Of a DNA stretch of 38,082 nucleotides, positions 1 to 7,971 are shown in pieces. A program made the position numbers and the translations under genes. Source of the DNA: Candidatus Schekmanbacteria bacterium RIFCSPLOWO2_02_FULL_38_14 (lineage in GTDB: Bacteria > Schekmanbacteria > GWA2-38-11). The notes under the pieces are model-generated. The model saw nothing but the letters and a program-made list of their open reading frames with translations, ran no database searches and was not told the origin of the DNA. The stretch spans positions 1 to 38,082 of the forward strand of contig MGDH01000039.1 of assembly GCA_001790855.1 (NCBI GenBank), given 5' to 3'. How positions within the stretch are numbered: the stretch's first letter is position 1; each line of letters starts with the position of its first letter.

Positions 1-40
1 CCTGATTGGGAATAAATACAGGAATGATCAAGGGCTTCAT
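1..40 (-). CDS. Start of a gene coupled to rnc (possibly a radical SAM protein), truncated by the window edge
   Basis: The ATG at 40-38 overlaps the TGA stop of rnc (39-37) in an ATGA junction, which suggests translational coupling. The frame stays open to the window edge and encodes MKPLIIPVFIPNQ. That N-terminus resembles the first residues of elongator-like radical SAM proteins, which start with a similar stretch just before their cysteine motif, and such a gene does follow rnc in some bacteria. The cysteine motif itself lies outside the window, so the family assignment is inference from 13 residues. The coupled start is the better supported part of this call. Confidence 0.5.
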   Translation of the reverse strand, partial: MKPLIIPVFIPNQ

Positions 41-726
41 TTTATCTCCAGCTTTTCAAGGGCTTCCTTTGCAGCCCTCTGCTCCGCCTCTTTTATGGAT
101 TTCCCGCTGCCATAGCCAACAGGATTTTTGTTGACCTCAAGGCATATCCTGAAGGTCTTGTCATGAACAGGCCCCATTTCCTCTATCAGACTATATACAG
201 GAAACGTATTGTATTCTTTCTGAATAACTTCCTGAAGTCTTGACTTATAATCTCTCAGGTCAAGAAACTCTGAAGACTCCGCCTTTTTAATTATTTTTTT
301 CAGCACAAATAACCTTGCCTGCTCAAGTCCTCCGTCAAGATAAACAGCGCCAATAACTGCCTCCAAGGCAGCAGCTATTATTGAATCCCTCAGGCGCCCC
401 CCTGCTGCGTCTTCTCCCCTGCCAAGCATGAGATGATTTCCAAGGTCAGCCCCTTTGCCGACGCGGGAGAGAAATCTGTCAGATACTATCATTGACTTGA
501 ATTTTGAAATGGCGCCAATATCATTCTCAGGAAATTTTTCAATTGAATATTCTCTCACAACAAGCTCAAGCACTGAATCTCCGAGAAACTCGAGTTTCTC
601 GTTGGATTCCTCTGTTTCCGTGTTACTCTCATTCAGATAAGAACTATGGGTCAATGCCTTTTTCAGAAAACAAATTGACTTAAAAGAATATCCAAGTAAA
701 TTTTCTAAAACAGTAAAGTCCTTCAT
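37..726 (-). CDS. rnc: Ribonuclease III
   Basis: Double-stranded RNA endonuclease that processes rRNA precursors and structured mRNAs in the cytoplasm. At 229 residues it has the usual family length. The N-terminal catalytic domain carries the RNase III signature NEKLEFLGDSVLEL (about residues 42-55), with the acidic metal-binding residues, and a second acidic region ending in ALEAVIGAVYLDGG. A double-stranded RNA-binding domain fills about residues 158-229, starting near DYKSRLQE and ending in a KEAEQRAAKEAL helix. The gene follows acpP on the same strand, but an intrinsic terminator lies immediately upstream and no strong ribosome binding site is visible. It may be expressed by read-through. 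Its stop overlaps the start of the next gene. Confidence 0.95.
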   Translation of the reverse strand: MKDFTVLENLLGYSFKSICFLKKALTHSSYLNESNTETEESNEKLEFLGDSVLELVVREYSIEKFPENDIGAISKFKSMIVSDRFLSRVGKGADLGNHLMLGRGEDAAGGRLRDSIIAAALEAVIGAVYLDGGLEQARLFVLKKIIKKAESSEFLDLRDYKSRLQEVIQKEYNTFPVYSLIEEMGPVHDKTFRICLEVNKNPVGYGSGKSIKEAEQRAAKEALEKLEIK

Positions 727-738
727 AATTTAAATAAG

Positions 739-778
739 AAAAAAAACGGACATAGAAATTGGAAAAATTTCTATGTCC
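739..778 (-). terminator. Intrinsic terminator or attenuator between acpP and rnc
   Basis: A perfect 13-bp inverted repeat (arms 748-760 and 766-778, 5-base loop) is followed on the minus strand by an uninterrupted run of T residues (about 739-746). That is the standard form of a rho-independent terminator acting on transcription from acpP. Its T tract ends only about 13 bases before the rnc start codon, so it would limit rnc expression relative to acpP. Confidence 0.8.
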
Positions 779-799
779 ATTATTTTAGATTATATTGAT

Positions 800-1036
800 T
801 TACATATGTTCTTCAATGTATTCAATGGCGTCTTTCACAGTAACGATTTTCTCTGCATCCTCGTCAGAAATTTCCATATCAAACTCCTCCTCAAGCGCCA
901 TAACCAGCTCCACTACATCAAGGGAATCAGCGCCAAGGTCATCAAAAAATGATGCATCAGAAGTCACTTCATCTTCGCTTACCTGCAACTGTTCAACGAT
1001 TATTTTTTTCACTCTTTCTTCTACTGTCATCAACAT
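800..1036 (-). CDS. acpP: Acyl carrier protein
   Basis: Carries growing acyl chains on a phosphopantetheine arm during type II fatty-acid synthesis. The 78-residue acidic protein has the attachment motif [18 protein letters not shown], whose serine (in DSL, about residue 38) is modified by holo-ACP synthase. An AGGAGG sequence lies 4 bases before the first ATG (1036) and 10 bases before a second in-frame ATG (1030). The true start could be either; the second gives the more usual spacing and begins [10 protein letters not shown], as many ACPs do. The gene follows fabG by 28 bases and precedes the terminator at 739-778. No fabF lies between acpP and rnc, although one commonly does in other bacteria. 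Confidence 0.96.
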   Translation of the reverse strand: MLMTVEERVKKIIVEQLQVSEDEVTSDASFFDDLGADSLDVVELVMALEEEFDMEISDEDAEKIVTVKDAIEYIEEHM

Positions 1037-1064
1037 TTCACCTCCTAAAAAATTTTATTAATAA

Positions 1065-1814
1065 TTACATGTACATCCCGCCGTTTACGTGGATTACCTG
1101 TCCAGTTATGTAAGAAGCCTTATCAGATACAAGGAAATTCACAAGATGCGCAACATCAGCAGCAGAACCAAACCTGTTAAAGGGAATCTGCTTTTTCATC
1201 TCCTCCTTAGCCTTCTCAGGCAAACCATCCGTCATATCTGTTTCAATAAATCCCGGAGCAACTGCGTTCACATTGATATTTCTTGATGCAAGCTCTCTTG
1301 CCACACTTTTTGTAAAACCGATAATCCCTGCCTTTGAAGCGCAGTAATTAGTCTGTCCTGCATTCCCTGTCACTCCAACAATTGATGTGATATTAACTAT
1401 TTTCCCATACCTTGCTTTTATCATAGATTTCATCACTGCTTTTGTACAGAAAAATGTTCCTTTAAGATTGACGTTTAAAACCTCATCCCATTCCTTCCAG
1501 TCCATTCTCAGCACAAGATTATCCCTTGTTATTCCGGCATTGTTAACAAGGATATCAATCTTCTGATAGCGTTCAGAAATGCCATCAACAAGCGCTGATA
1601 TCTCCTCGTAATTTTCAACCCTTGCCTTTTTAATCTCTCCCTTTCCGCCCTTTTCAAGAATCTCCTGCAGGGTTTGCTGTGCTGCTGCCTCATTTGAAGA
1701 ATAATTTATTATTACAATAGCGCCTGCTTCTGCTAAATTTTTTGAAATGGATTTTCCTATCCCCCTTGAACCGCCTGTAACAATGGCTACCTTGCCCTCA
1801 AGAAACTTCTCCAA
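1065..1814 (-). CDS. fabG: 3-oxoacyl-[acyl-carrier-protein] reductase
   Basis: NADPH-dependent short-chain dehydrogenase that reduces 3-oxoacyl-ACP to 3-hydroxyacyl-ACP in fatty-acid elongation. The 249 residues show the cofactor-binding loop TGGSRGIG (about residues 14-21), NNAGITRDN, the catalytic serine in ITSIVG, and the YCASK pair (Tyr-x-x-x-Lys). The C-terminus is the usual VIHVNGGMYM. The start is TTG at 1814, supported by a GGAG about 9 bases upstream and by the conserved N-terminal reading; no in-frame ATG is placed to replace it. It lies in a fabD-fabG-acpP operon. The 122-base gap to fabD contains a small hairpin repeat. Confidence 0.95.
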   Translation of the reverse strand: MEKFLEGKVAIVTGGSRGIGKSISKNLAEAGAIVIINYSSNEAAAQQTLQEILEKGGKGEIKKARVENYEEISALVDGISERYQKIDILVNNAGITRDNLVLRMDWKEWDEVLNVNLKGTFFCTKAVMKSMIKARYGKIVNITSIVGVTGNAGQTNYCASKAGIIGFTKSVARELASRNINVNAVAPGFIETDMTDGLPEKAKEEMKKQIPFNRFGSAADVAHLVNFLVSDKASYITGQVIHVNGGMYM

Positions 1815-1876
1815 ATTATTTTACTCCTTTTATAGCTGCAGAGATAAAATTCATTTTTAAAATAAATAATTTATTT

Positions 1877-1900
1877 GGTAGGACAGCCGTCTCGGCTGTC
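1877..1900. repeat. Dispersed small hairpin repeat (copy 1)
   Basis: Perfect 8-bp arms GACAGCCG (1882-1889) and CGGCTGTC (1893-1900) around a 3-base loop, preceded by GGTAGG. It lies between fabD and fabG. On the minus strand, in the direction of transcription, it is not followed by a T run, so it does not look like a terminator. It resembles the hairpins at 5384, 18502, 18570 and 22108. Confidence 0.7.
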
Positions 1901-1936
1901 TTCTTTTATTATATTAATTTTTAAAAATACATTATA

Positions 1937-2872
1937 TTAATGATGCAGAACCTCCAAAGTTTTTTCAAGGCTTTTTTTATCTTCAACGTTAAGGCAAACC
2001 GCCTCTCTGTCAATCTGTCTTACAAGCCCCGAAAGAACCCTTCCGGGTCCAACCTCTACAAATAAATTAATTCCTTCCTGCTTAATTCTTAAAACAGAAT
2101 CTTCCCAGAGAACTGGTCTTGAAACCTGTCTCCTGAGAGAATCCCTCGCGTCTTTCCCTTTATTTATAACCCTTGCATCAACATTGGTTATAATTGGAAA
2201 CTCTAAATCCCTAAACTCAGTATCATCAAGATACGCAGAAAGCTTTTCCTCTGCGGGCTCCATAAGACGGCAATGAAACGGAGCGGATACAGGAAGAAAG
2301 ACCGCCTTCTTTGCTCCTTCTTTTTTAAACACCTCAACAGCCTTCTCAACAGCCTCTTTTTCTCCTGATATGACTATCTGTCCCGGGCTGTTGAAATTCG
2401 CTGCTTCAACTATCCCGTTTTCGATTTTTCTTAAACCCTCTTCAACCTTCTTTCTCTCAATCCCGAGCAAAGCCGCCATTGCCCCTTTCCCTTCAGGGAC
2501 TGCTTCCTGCATAAATTTCCCTCTTGCCCTTACAATCCTCAGCGCAGCCGCAAGGTCAAGAGTGCCGGCTGCAACAAGGGCAGAATACTCGCCAAGGCTG
2601 TGCCCTGCCCCTATATCAGGCTTTATTCCGCTCAGGTCAAGAACCTTTTTTGTCACAATGCTGCAAAGAAGTATTGCAGGCTGAGTATATTCTGTCAGTT
2701 TAAGCCTCTCCTCGGGTCCCTCGAAACAAAGCCTCGTAATGTCAAACCCCAAAACATCATTTGCCATCCCAAAAAGTTCTTTTGCAACCGCATAATTATC
2801 ATAAAATTCCTTTGCCATGCCAACATACTGCGAAGCCTGGCCCGGAAAGAGAAAAGCTATCTTTTTCACCAT
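1937..2872 (-). CDS. fabD: Malonyl-CoA:ACP transacylase
   Basis: Transfers malonyl groups from CoA to ACP to supply the extender unit for fatty-acid synthesis. The 311 residues include the nucleophile elbow GHSLGEYSA (serine near residue 93), the substrate arginine region IVRARGKFMQ, the catalytic histidine in VSAPFHCRLM, and the late FVEVGPGRVLSGLVRQI motif. The ATG start at 2872 precedes MVKKIAFLFPGQASQ, the conserved N-terminus. It is the first gene of the fabD-fabG-acpP operon, with a good promoter upstream. Confidence 0.96.
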   Translation of the reverse strand: MVKKIAFLFPGQASQYVGMAKEFYDNYAVAKELFGMANDVLGFDITRLCFEGPEERLKLTEYTQPAILLCSIVTKKVLDLSGIKPDIGAGHSLGEYSALVAAGTLDLAAALRIVRARGKFMQEAVPEGKGAMAALLGIERKKVEEGLRKIENGIVEAANFNSPGQIVISGEKEAVEKAVEVFKKEGAKKAVFLPVSAPFHCRLMEPAEEKLSAYLDDTEFRDLEFPIITNVDARVINKGKDARDSLRRQVSRPVLWEDSVLRIKQEGINLFVEVGPGRVLSGLVRQIDREAVCLNVEDKKSLEKTLEVLHH

Positions 2873-2918
2873 TATATTTGCCCGCTATGCACTTTCAACC
2901 CCTTTGCGTACCCGCCTC

Positions 2919-2946
2919 TGTATAACAACCGAGTTTTTTTTGTCAA
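2919..2946 (-). promoter_or_regulatory. Sigma-70-type promoter for fabD operon
   Basis: On the minus strand a perfect -35 element TTGACA (2946-2941) is separated by 16 bases from TATACA (2924-2919). It points at fabD, about 47 bases downstream of the -10 element. Confidence 0.6.
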
Positions 2947-3044
2947 ACAAAAAATGAAAATTTATAATTACAGAAATTTCATACTCAAAATTTAAATCTC
3001 TGTAATCTGATTTTAATCCCTGCAATCTCCAGAAGAGTTTTTGC

Positions 3045-3072
3045 TTGAATAATTTGTTATTAAATCTATAAT
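3045..3072 (+). promoter_or_regulatory. Candidate promoter for the response regulator
   Basis: TTGAAT (3045-3050), a 16-base spacer and a perfect TATAAT (3067-3072). It lies 41 bases before the ATG at 3114. If active, it rules out the upstream in-frame TTG at 3072, which overlaps the -10 element. Confidence 0.5.
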
Positions 3073-3113
3073 TGGCAAAAATCTTTTGGAAGGGTACAGG
3101 GTTAAGCACTTAT

Positions 3114-4487
3114 ATGACTCCTAAAAAAATACTTATTGTTGATGATGAAAGCACTATACGGATGTCTTTGGCGAGAATTCTTGAAAAAGAAGGCTATGCT
3201 GTAGCTCAGGCTGAAAACGGCAAAAAGGCAATTGAGCTTTTAAAGAAAGAACCTTTCCATCTTATACTCACTGACCTTAAGATGCCTGAAGTAGACGGTT
3301 TTGAAGTCCTGAAGCAGGCAAAATCCATATCGCCTGATTCAGTTGTTATAGTTCTCACTGCCTATGTATCTGTTGAATCGGCAATCAGCGCAATGAAAGC
3401 CGGCGCCTATGATTATCTCTCAAAACCCATAAACATTGATGAGGTAAGGATTGTAATAAGAAAAGCCCTGAATCAGATGACTCTGGTTGAAGAGAATATC
3501 CTGCTAAAGAAACAGCTCAAAGGCAAATACAGGTTTGAAAATATAATAGGGGTCTCTCCCCAGATGCAAAAGGTCTATCAGCTGATGGAAAGGGTGATTG
3601 AGACTGACAGCACCATTCTTATCCAGGGAGAAAGCGGAACAGGAAAAGAACTTGTAGCAAAGGCAATCCATTATAACAGCTACAGGAAAAACCATCCATT
3701 CGTAACCATAAACTGCGGTGCGATTCCAAAGGACCTGCTTGAGAGCGAATTCTTTGGCCATGTAAAAGGCTCTTACACAGGAGCCTTTTATGACAGGACA
3801 GGAAAGTTTGAGCTTGCTAACAAGGGAACAATATTTCTTGATGAAATTGGCACAATGGCTCCTGACCTGCAGGTAAAGGTTTTAAGGGTTTTTCAGGAAA
3901 GAGAACTTGAAAAAGTTGGGGATTCCAGAAAAATAAAAGTGGATGTAAGGGTAATTTCAGCAACAAACGTAAACCTTGAAGACCTTGTTACAAAAGGGCT
4001 TTTCAGGGATGATCTTTTTTATCGCTTAAACGTAATATCCCTAACACTCCCCCCCCTGAGAGAAAGGGTGGAAGATATCCCTCTTTTAACCAGCACCTTT
4101 CTTAAAAGATTCTGCAAAGAAATGGAAAAAGGGGAAAAAAAAGTTTCAAACAGCACAATGGAGTTCTTGATAAAATACCACTGGCCCGGAAATGTAAGGG
4201 AGCTTGAAAACACGATTGAAAGGGCATTGGCTCTGGCAGATGGAAAGTTGATAACCCCGAAACACCTTTCGCCTAAAATTATTAATTTACCTCCTTCTGT
4301 TGAATGGCACGGGATAAAAATCCCTGACGAAGGAATAGATTTAAACAGCATAGTTAAAAATCTTGAAGTGGACCTGATTAATCAGGCTCTCCGGAAATCC
4401 AACGGCGTTAAGAGCAAGGCGGCAAAACTCCTGAAGGTTAACCGCACAACACTGGTTGAGAAGATGAAAAAGATAGGACTGTCTTAG
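3114..4487 (+). CDS. Sigma-54-dependent response regulator (NtrC family)
   Basis: A 457-residue transcription activator with three domains. The receiver (about 1-120) has the acidic pair D10/D11, phospho-acceptor D54 in LTDLKMP, T82 and K104. The AAA+ domain (about 140-375) has Walker A GESGTGKE, Walker B TIFLDEIG and the RDDLFYRLNV region. The C-terminal Fis-type helix-turn-helix ends in AAKLLKVNRTTLVEKMKKIG. The sigma-54 contact loop reads GSYTGA instead of the canonical GAFTGA, so its aromatic residue is tyrosine. The ATG at 3114 is preferred over the TTG at 3072 because it starts the receiver fold and the TTG overlaps a promoter. No sensor kinase lies nearby. The stop shares bases with the convergent tlyA stop. 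Confidence 0.93.
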   Translation: MTPKKILIVDDESTIRMSLARILEKEGYAVAQAENGKKAIELLKKEPFHLILTDLKMPEVDGFEVLKQAKSISPDSVVIVLTAYVSVESAISAMKAGAYDYLSKPINIDEVRIVIRKALNQMTLVEENILLKKQLKGKYRFENIIGVSPQMQKVYQLMERVIETDSTILIQGESGTGKELVAKAIHYNSYRKNHPFVTINCGAIPKDLLESEFFGHVKGSYTGAFYDRTGKFELANKGTIFLDEIGTMAPDLQVKVLRVFQERELEKVGDSRKIKVDVRVISATNVNLEDLVTKGLFRDDLFYRLNVISLTLPPLRERVEDIPLLTSTFLKRFCKEMEKGEKKVSNSTMEFLIKYHWPGNVRELENTIERALALADGKLITPKHLSPKIINLPPSVEWHGIKIPDEGIDLNSIVKNLEVDLINQALRKSNGVKSKAAKLLKVNRTTLVEKMKKIGLS

Positions 4488-5281
4488 TTATTTAAAATTA
4501 ACTTATCTATCGTTTCAAAAATCACTTCCGGGTCTAATCCGTGCTTAGATTTTGAGAGATACAGGAAAAATTCCTTGTTCCCTTTCTGCCCGCGGATTGG
4601 AGACTTTGTTATTCCTTTTACAGAAAGATTATGCTTTTCTGAAAATTCAACTATTTTCAAAAGAACCGCTCTGTGTTTTTCACTGTTTTTAACTATCCCT
4701 CCTTTTCCGACTTCTCCTTTTCCGACTTCAAACTGCGGTTTAATAAGTGCAATAATCACTCCCGAACTTTTTAAAAGTTCCATAACCTTGGGAATAACCT
4801 TTGTCAGGGAAATAAAAGAAACATCAATTACTGCAAGGTCAGCCTCCTTAGGTATATCCTCCTTTTTTAAATAACGGATGTTTTTTTCCTCAAGATTTAT
4901 AACCCTGCTGTCATTTCTAAGGCTCCAGTCAAGCTGCCCATAGCCAACATCAACAGCATAGACCCTTTCTGCTCCTCTTTTTAGCAGACAATCTGTAAAA
5001 CCCCCTGTTGACGCTCCTACATCAATGGCAGTTTTTCCTTCAGCCCTTATTTTAAACTCTTCCATTGCTTTTTCAAGCTTTACTCCGCCACGGCTGACAT
5101 AGGGAATGTCTGCCCCTTTAACAAGGATTTCTTCATCAGGCGAAACCATGCTTCCTGCCTTATCAACCCTCTGTCCGCGGACAAAAATTCTTCCCTCCAT
5201 TATCAAAGCCCTTGCTCTTTCAAGGCTTCTGGCGATTCCAAGGTCAACAACAAGCTTATCAAGTCTTGTTTTATTCTTCAT
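4484..5281 (-). CDS. tlyA: TlyA family rRNA 2'-O-methyltransferase (hemolysin A family)
   Basis: TlyA proteins methylate ribose 2'-OH groups of cytidines in 16S and 23S rRNA using S-adenosylmethionine. The 265-residue product has an N-terminal S4 RNA-binding domain (about 1-60, LDKLVVDLGIARSLERARAL and GQRVDKAG). An FtsJ/RrmJ-type methyltransferase follows, with SAM-binding motif AIDVGASTGGFTDCLL, AVDVGYGQLDW and VIDVSFISL. The frame extends upstream to 5380, but the ATG at 5281 is preferred because it directly precedes the conserved S4 start and follows an AGGA about 11 bases away. The stop TAA shares bases with the stop of the convergent response regulator (TTAG at 4484-4487). Confidence 0.92.
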   Translation of the reverse strand: MKNKTRLDKLVVDLGIARSLERARALIMEGRIFVRGQRVDKAGSMVSPDEEILVKGADIPYVSRGGVKLEKAMEEFKIRAEGKTAIDVGASTGGFTDCLLKRGAERVYAVDVGYGQLDWSLRNDSRVINLEEKNIRYLKKEDIPKEADLAVIDVSFISLTKVIPKVMELLKSSGVIIALIKPQFEVGKGEVGKGGIVKNSEKHRAVLLKIVEFSEKHNLSVKGITKSPIRGQKGNKEFFLYLSKSKHGLDPEVIFETIDKLILNN

Positions 5282-5376
5282 ATTTTCATTCCTGCCCCCA
5301 TTTCCATGAGGGTAAACTCCAGCAGAAATCCAGCTCCACTCATTACCGTCATAGATGACAAAGGAAGAGAATAAAT

Positions 5377-7824
5377 TCAAAAGCCACGTGCGGAAGCACG
5401 TGGTAATTTACTTCTGACAAAACATAAAATCAAAAACAGAATATAAAAGATAAATGCAAATGTTGTTACCTCAAGCCCCAATGGAAACCCCGGATGGATA
5501 AAGCTTAACTTCACTCTACTAACCCCTGAATCCAGCGGAACCCCGACAAAAGCATAATCAACTCTGACAACATCTCTTCCCTTTCCATTAACAACTGCCT
5601 CCCAGCCGGGAAAGAAATTCTCAAGAAAAACCAGAAAGCCCTGCTCTTTCAGGGCAACATTTAATGAAATTGAGTTTGGTTCATAATTTAAAATTTCAAG
5701 CCTGTTTTCGCCTCCAGCATTACTGGTTAAAGATTCCCTGCTATTTTCAATAAAATCTTTCCTTGAAACTATAACTTCTTCTTTTGGATTAAATTCATCT
5801 GATGACAGCGATTCAAGGATTTCCTGCTCTGTCAAACAGGTTCTGACTTTTTTCACCGTGAATAGTTTTGGCAGAAAAGACGTATTTTTAAAAACTGCAA
5901 ACTCGCCTTTTGGATGTATGAAAACTGCAGGATAGGGAGTTTTTTCAAAAAATTCCTTTGGCGCAAAAATATATTTTATATTCATCAAATCAAATGAAAT
6001 TCTCTTCCCTTTAAGCCTCTCAACCAGTTCTTTTTGTTTTCTTAACTGGAATGAACCGTAAAAATCTCCGTGAAAAATTCCAAAATTCATTCCTGTTGCC
6101 GCTTTAAGAATGTTTTTATTAAATATCCATGTCTTTTCATTTGCAGATAGTTCCTCAAGTTCAGGATAATTGTATCCCTTAATGAACTTGTCAGAGCAAT
6201 ATGTCCTGAAAAACTCCGGTTTTTTATTTTCTATCCTGTCAATCACAAGCTTTCCGTAAGGGATAAAATCGTAATAATCCTCACGGAACAAAGGGTAGGA
6301 TTTAAGCCCAATCTGCCACAGGTCTATAATGAGAACGAGAATTATAGCTGCGGGTAAAACCCTTGAAGAAATCTTTTGCCTCAGACCAAGCCAGATTAGA
6401 GAAACAGATAAGGCTGAGATGAAGAAAAAATAGAAACCTGCACTTTTTAAAGAAGAAAGAATATCATTTAAAGAAACATTAATGTTCCTGCTCAATAAAA
6501 AAATTTTGAAATTTAAAGGTGCGGTTTTCAGATAAACAGTGAAAGAGAAAAGAAGAACAAGCAGGATGATGATAAGGATTGAAATATTCTTAATAATTTT
6601 TATTTCAAATCCACCTGAATCTACCTTTGCTGAAGAAGGAACAAGGGGGATTTTTTTAAGATATTCTTCAAATCCCAACCCTCCGAGAATTGCCAGAGAA
6701 AACGAGGTAAATATCAGATATTTTTCCGGGTATCTGAAGGAGCTGAAAAAAGGAAAGGTTTTGTAGAATAAAAAATAAAGCGGAGTAAAAGAACCAAAGG
6801 CTAAGATTAGGGACAGAGCGCCAAGAAAGGAAAAAAAGCGCGTATCCCTGTCCTTCTTTAAAAAAAAAGCATAGACAGAAAATACAAGAGGCAATATCCC
6901 GATATAAACAATCTCAGTCCACACCCTTTCAGCCTTCTGGCTCTGAAGAAACATTCCCCAATAGTTATTATCATAAATTGTACTGCCAAAAACATAGGGA
7001 GTGAAAAACTCAATTATCCGCAAAGGGTGAAAAGACCATTTGGTTGCTTCATCAAAAGCGTAGCCTGAGCCCCTGTCTGAAAAAGGGAGAAGAAAATAGA
7101 TTGGTAAAATCAGAACAGCTGAAAATAAGCACGTAAAGAACAAAACAAAAATCATTCTGAAGGAATATTTGATTAAGTGTCCTGAGACTGAAGCCTTTGA
7201 TTCCTTTAAGCTGAATAAAATATAAATCAGGAAAAACACGAATTCCGCATATACCAGCTGAATATCTCCGCCAAGAACCTGAATCCCCGTGATGAAAGAA
7301 CAGGCAATACACCAGAAAAGCTTTTTTCCATCCTGAAAGATTTTCATAAAGAAAAAAAATGCAAGAGGCATCCAGGCAGCAGACGATATGTAGATTGGGT
7401 TTGAGTGGCTAAAAACCATATAACCGCAGAACATAAATGCAATTCCTGAAAACAGCGAACCGTAGGTGCTGCATCTCAGTCCCCTCATCAGGAAATATGC
7501 TGCCAAACCTGCAATTAAATAATGAGAAATGATGAACAGTTTATAAAAAAGATTAAAATTAAAAATCAAAGAAAGAAATGTCAGCGGATAAAACATCTGC
7601 TGAACAGGGTCAGATACCACAGGCATTCCGCAAGCAACATAAGGGTTCCACTGGGGAATTGAAAAATTTCTGAGATTAGAAGCAATAAATCGTTTTAGCG
7701 GATAATATAAAAGGTAAGTGTCTCCGTAAATAAATGTGGTTTTTGTAAAAAGAGCCTTTGCAAAAAAGGCAATTGTAAGCGCCAGAAATAAAAATATTAT
7801 CCAGAGGTTATTTTTTTTAAACAA
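5377..7824 (-). CDS. YfhO-like multipass membrane protein
   Basis: An 815-residue integral membrane protein. It has an N-terminal hydrophobic helix, then more than ten hydrophobic segments up to about residue 510, a soluble region of about 260 residues, and a final membrane helix near the C-terminus. The early motif GDTYLLYYPLKRF, followed by SIPQWNPYVACGMPVVSDPVQQMFYPLTF, is typical of the YfhO/GT-C superfamily, whose members are thought to transfer sugars from lipid carriers; the substrate here is unknown. The start is TTG at 7824, with AAGGA about 9 bases upstream. The last residues PRASARGF come from a palindromic repeat (5384-5403), so the original C-terminus was probably slightly different. 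The adjacent hisS is divergent. Confidence 0.85.
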   Translation of the reverse strand: MFKKNNLWIIFLFLALTIAFFAKALFTKTTFIYGDTYLLYYPLKRFIASNLRNFSIPQWNPYVACGMPVVSDPVQQMFYPLTFLSLIFNFNLFYKLFIISHYLIAGLAAYFLMRGLRCSTYGSLFSGIAFMFCGYMVFSHSNPIYISSAAWMPLAFFFFMKIFQDGKKLFWCIACSFITGIQVLGGDIQLVYAEFVFFLIYILFSLKESKASVSGHLIKYSFRMIFVLFFTCLFSAVLILPIYFLLPFSDRGSGYAFDEATKWSFHPLRIIEFFTPYVFGSTIYDNNYWGMFLQSQKAERVWTEIVYIGILPLVFSVYAFFLKKDRDTRFFSFLGALSLILAFGSFTPLYFLFYKTFPFFSSFRYPEKYLIFTSFSLAILGGLGFEEYLKKIPLVPSSAKVDSGGFEIKIIKNISILIIILLVLLFSFTVYLKTAPLNFKIFLLSRNINVSLNDILSSLKSAGFYFFFISALSVSLIWLGLRQKISSRVLPAAIILVLIIDLWQIGLKSYPLFREDYYDFIPYGKLVIDRIENKKPEFFRTYCSDKFIKGYNYPELEELSANEKTWIFNKNILKAATGMNFGIFHGDFYGSFQLRKQKELVERLKGKRISFDLMNIKYIFAPKEFFEKTPYPAVFIHPKGEFAVFKNTSFLPKLFTVKKVRTCLTEQEILESLSSDEFNPKEEVIVSRKDFIENSRESLTSNAGGENRLEILNYEPNSISLNVALKEQGFLVFLENFFPGWEAVVNGKGRDVVRVDYAFVGVPLDSGVSRVKLSFIHPGFPLGLEVTTFAFIFYILFLILCFVRSKLPRASARGF
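5384..5403. repeat. Dispersed small hairpin repeat (copy 2), inside the YfhO reading frame
   Basis: Perfect 8-bp arms CCACGTGC (5384-5391) and GCACGTGG (5396-5403) with loop GGAA. It supplies the last codons of the membrane protein gene (PRASARG), just before the stop at 5377-5379. It could act as a transcript 3' hairpin before tlyA, but no T run follows on the minus strand. Confidence 0.75.
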
Positions 7825-7875
7825 ATTTTATTTCCTTGAATTTTTTTCAGCTTTTTTTATTTCAGTTAATTAGCC

Positions 7876-7904
7876 TTGACTTTTTTCCAGCACACCCTTA
7901 AAAA
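7876..7904 (+). promoter_or_regulatory. Candidate promoter for hisS
   Basis: TTGACT (7876-7881), a 17-base spacer and TAAAAA (7899-7904). It would give a leader of about 60 bases before the hisS ATG at 7972. The -10 element is weak. I saw no T-box-like structure in the leader by eye. Confidence 0.35.
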
Positions 7905-7971
7905 AATCTTTATTGATGTTTCAACATTACAACTTTTGGTTCTTCATAAACTATATTGGTGAGGCAAGTTA

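Noticed and set aside
1877-1900. Intrinsic terminator between fabD and fabG
   Set aside because: The stem is good, but the T-rich side faces the plus strand, where no gene ends; on the minus strand no T run follows.
3072-3113. Upstream TTG start of the response regulator
   Set aside because: It would add 14 residues outside the receiver fold and overlaps the candidate -10 element.
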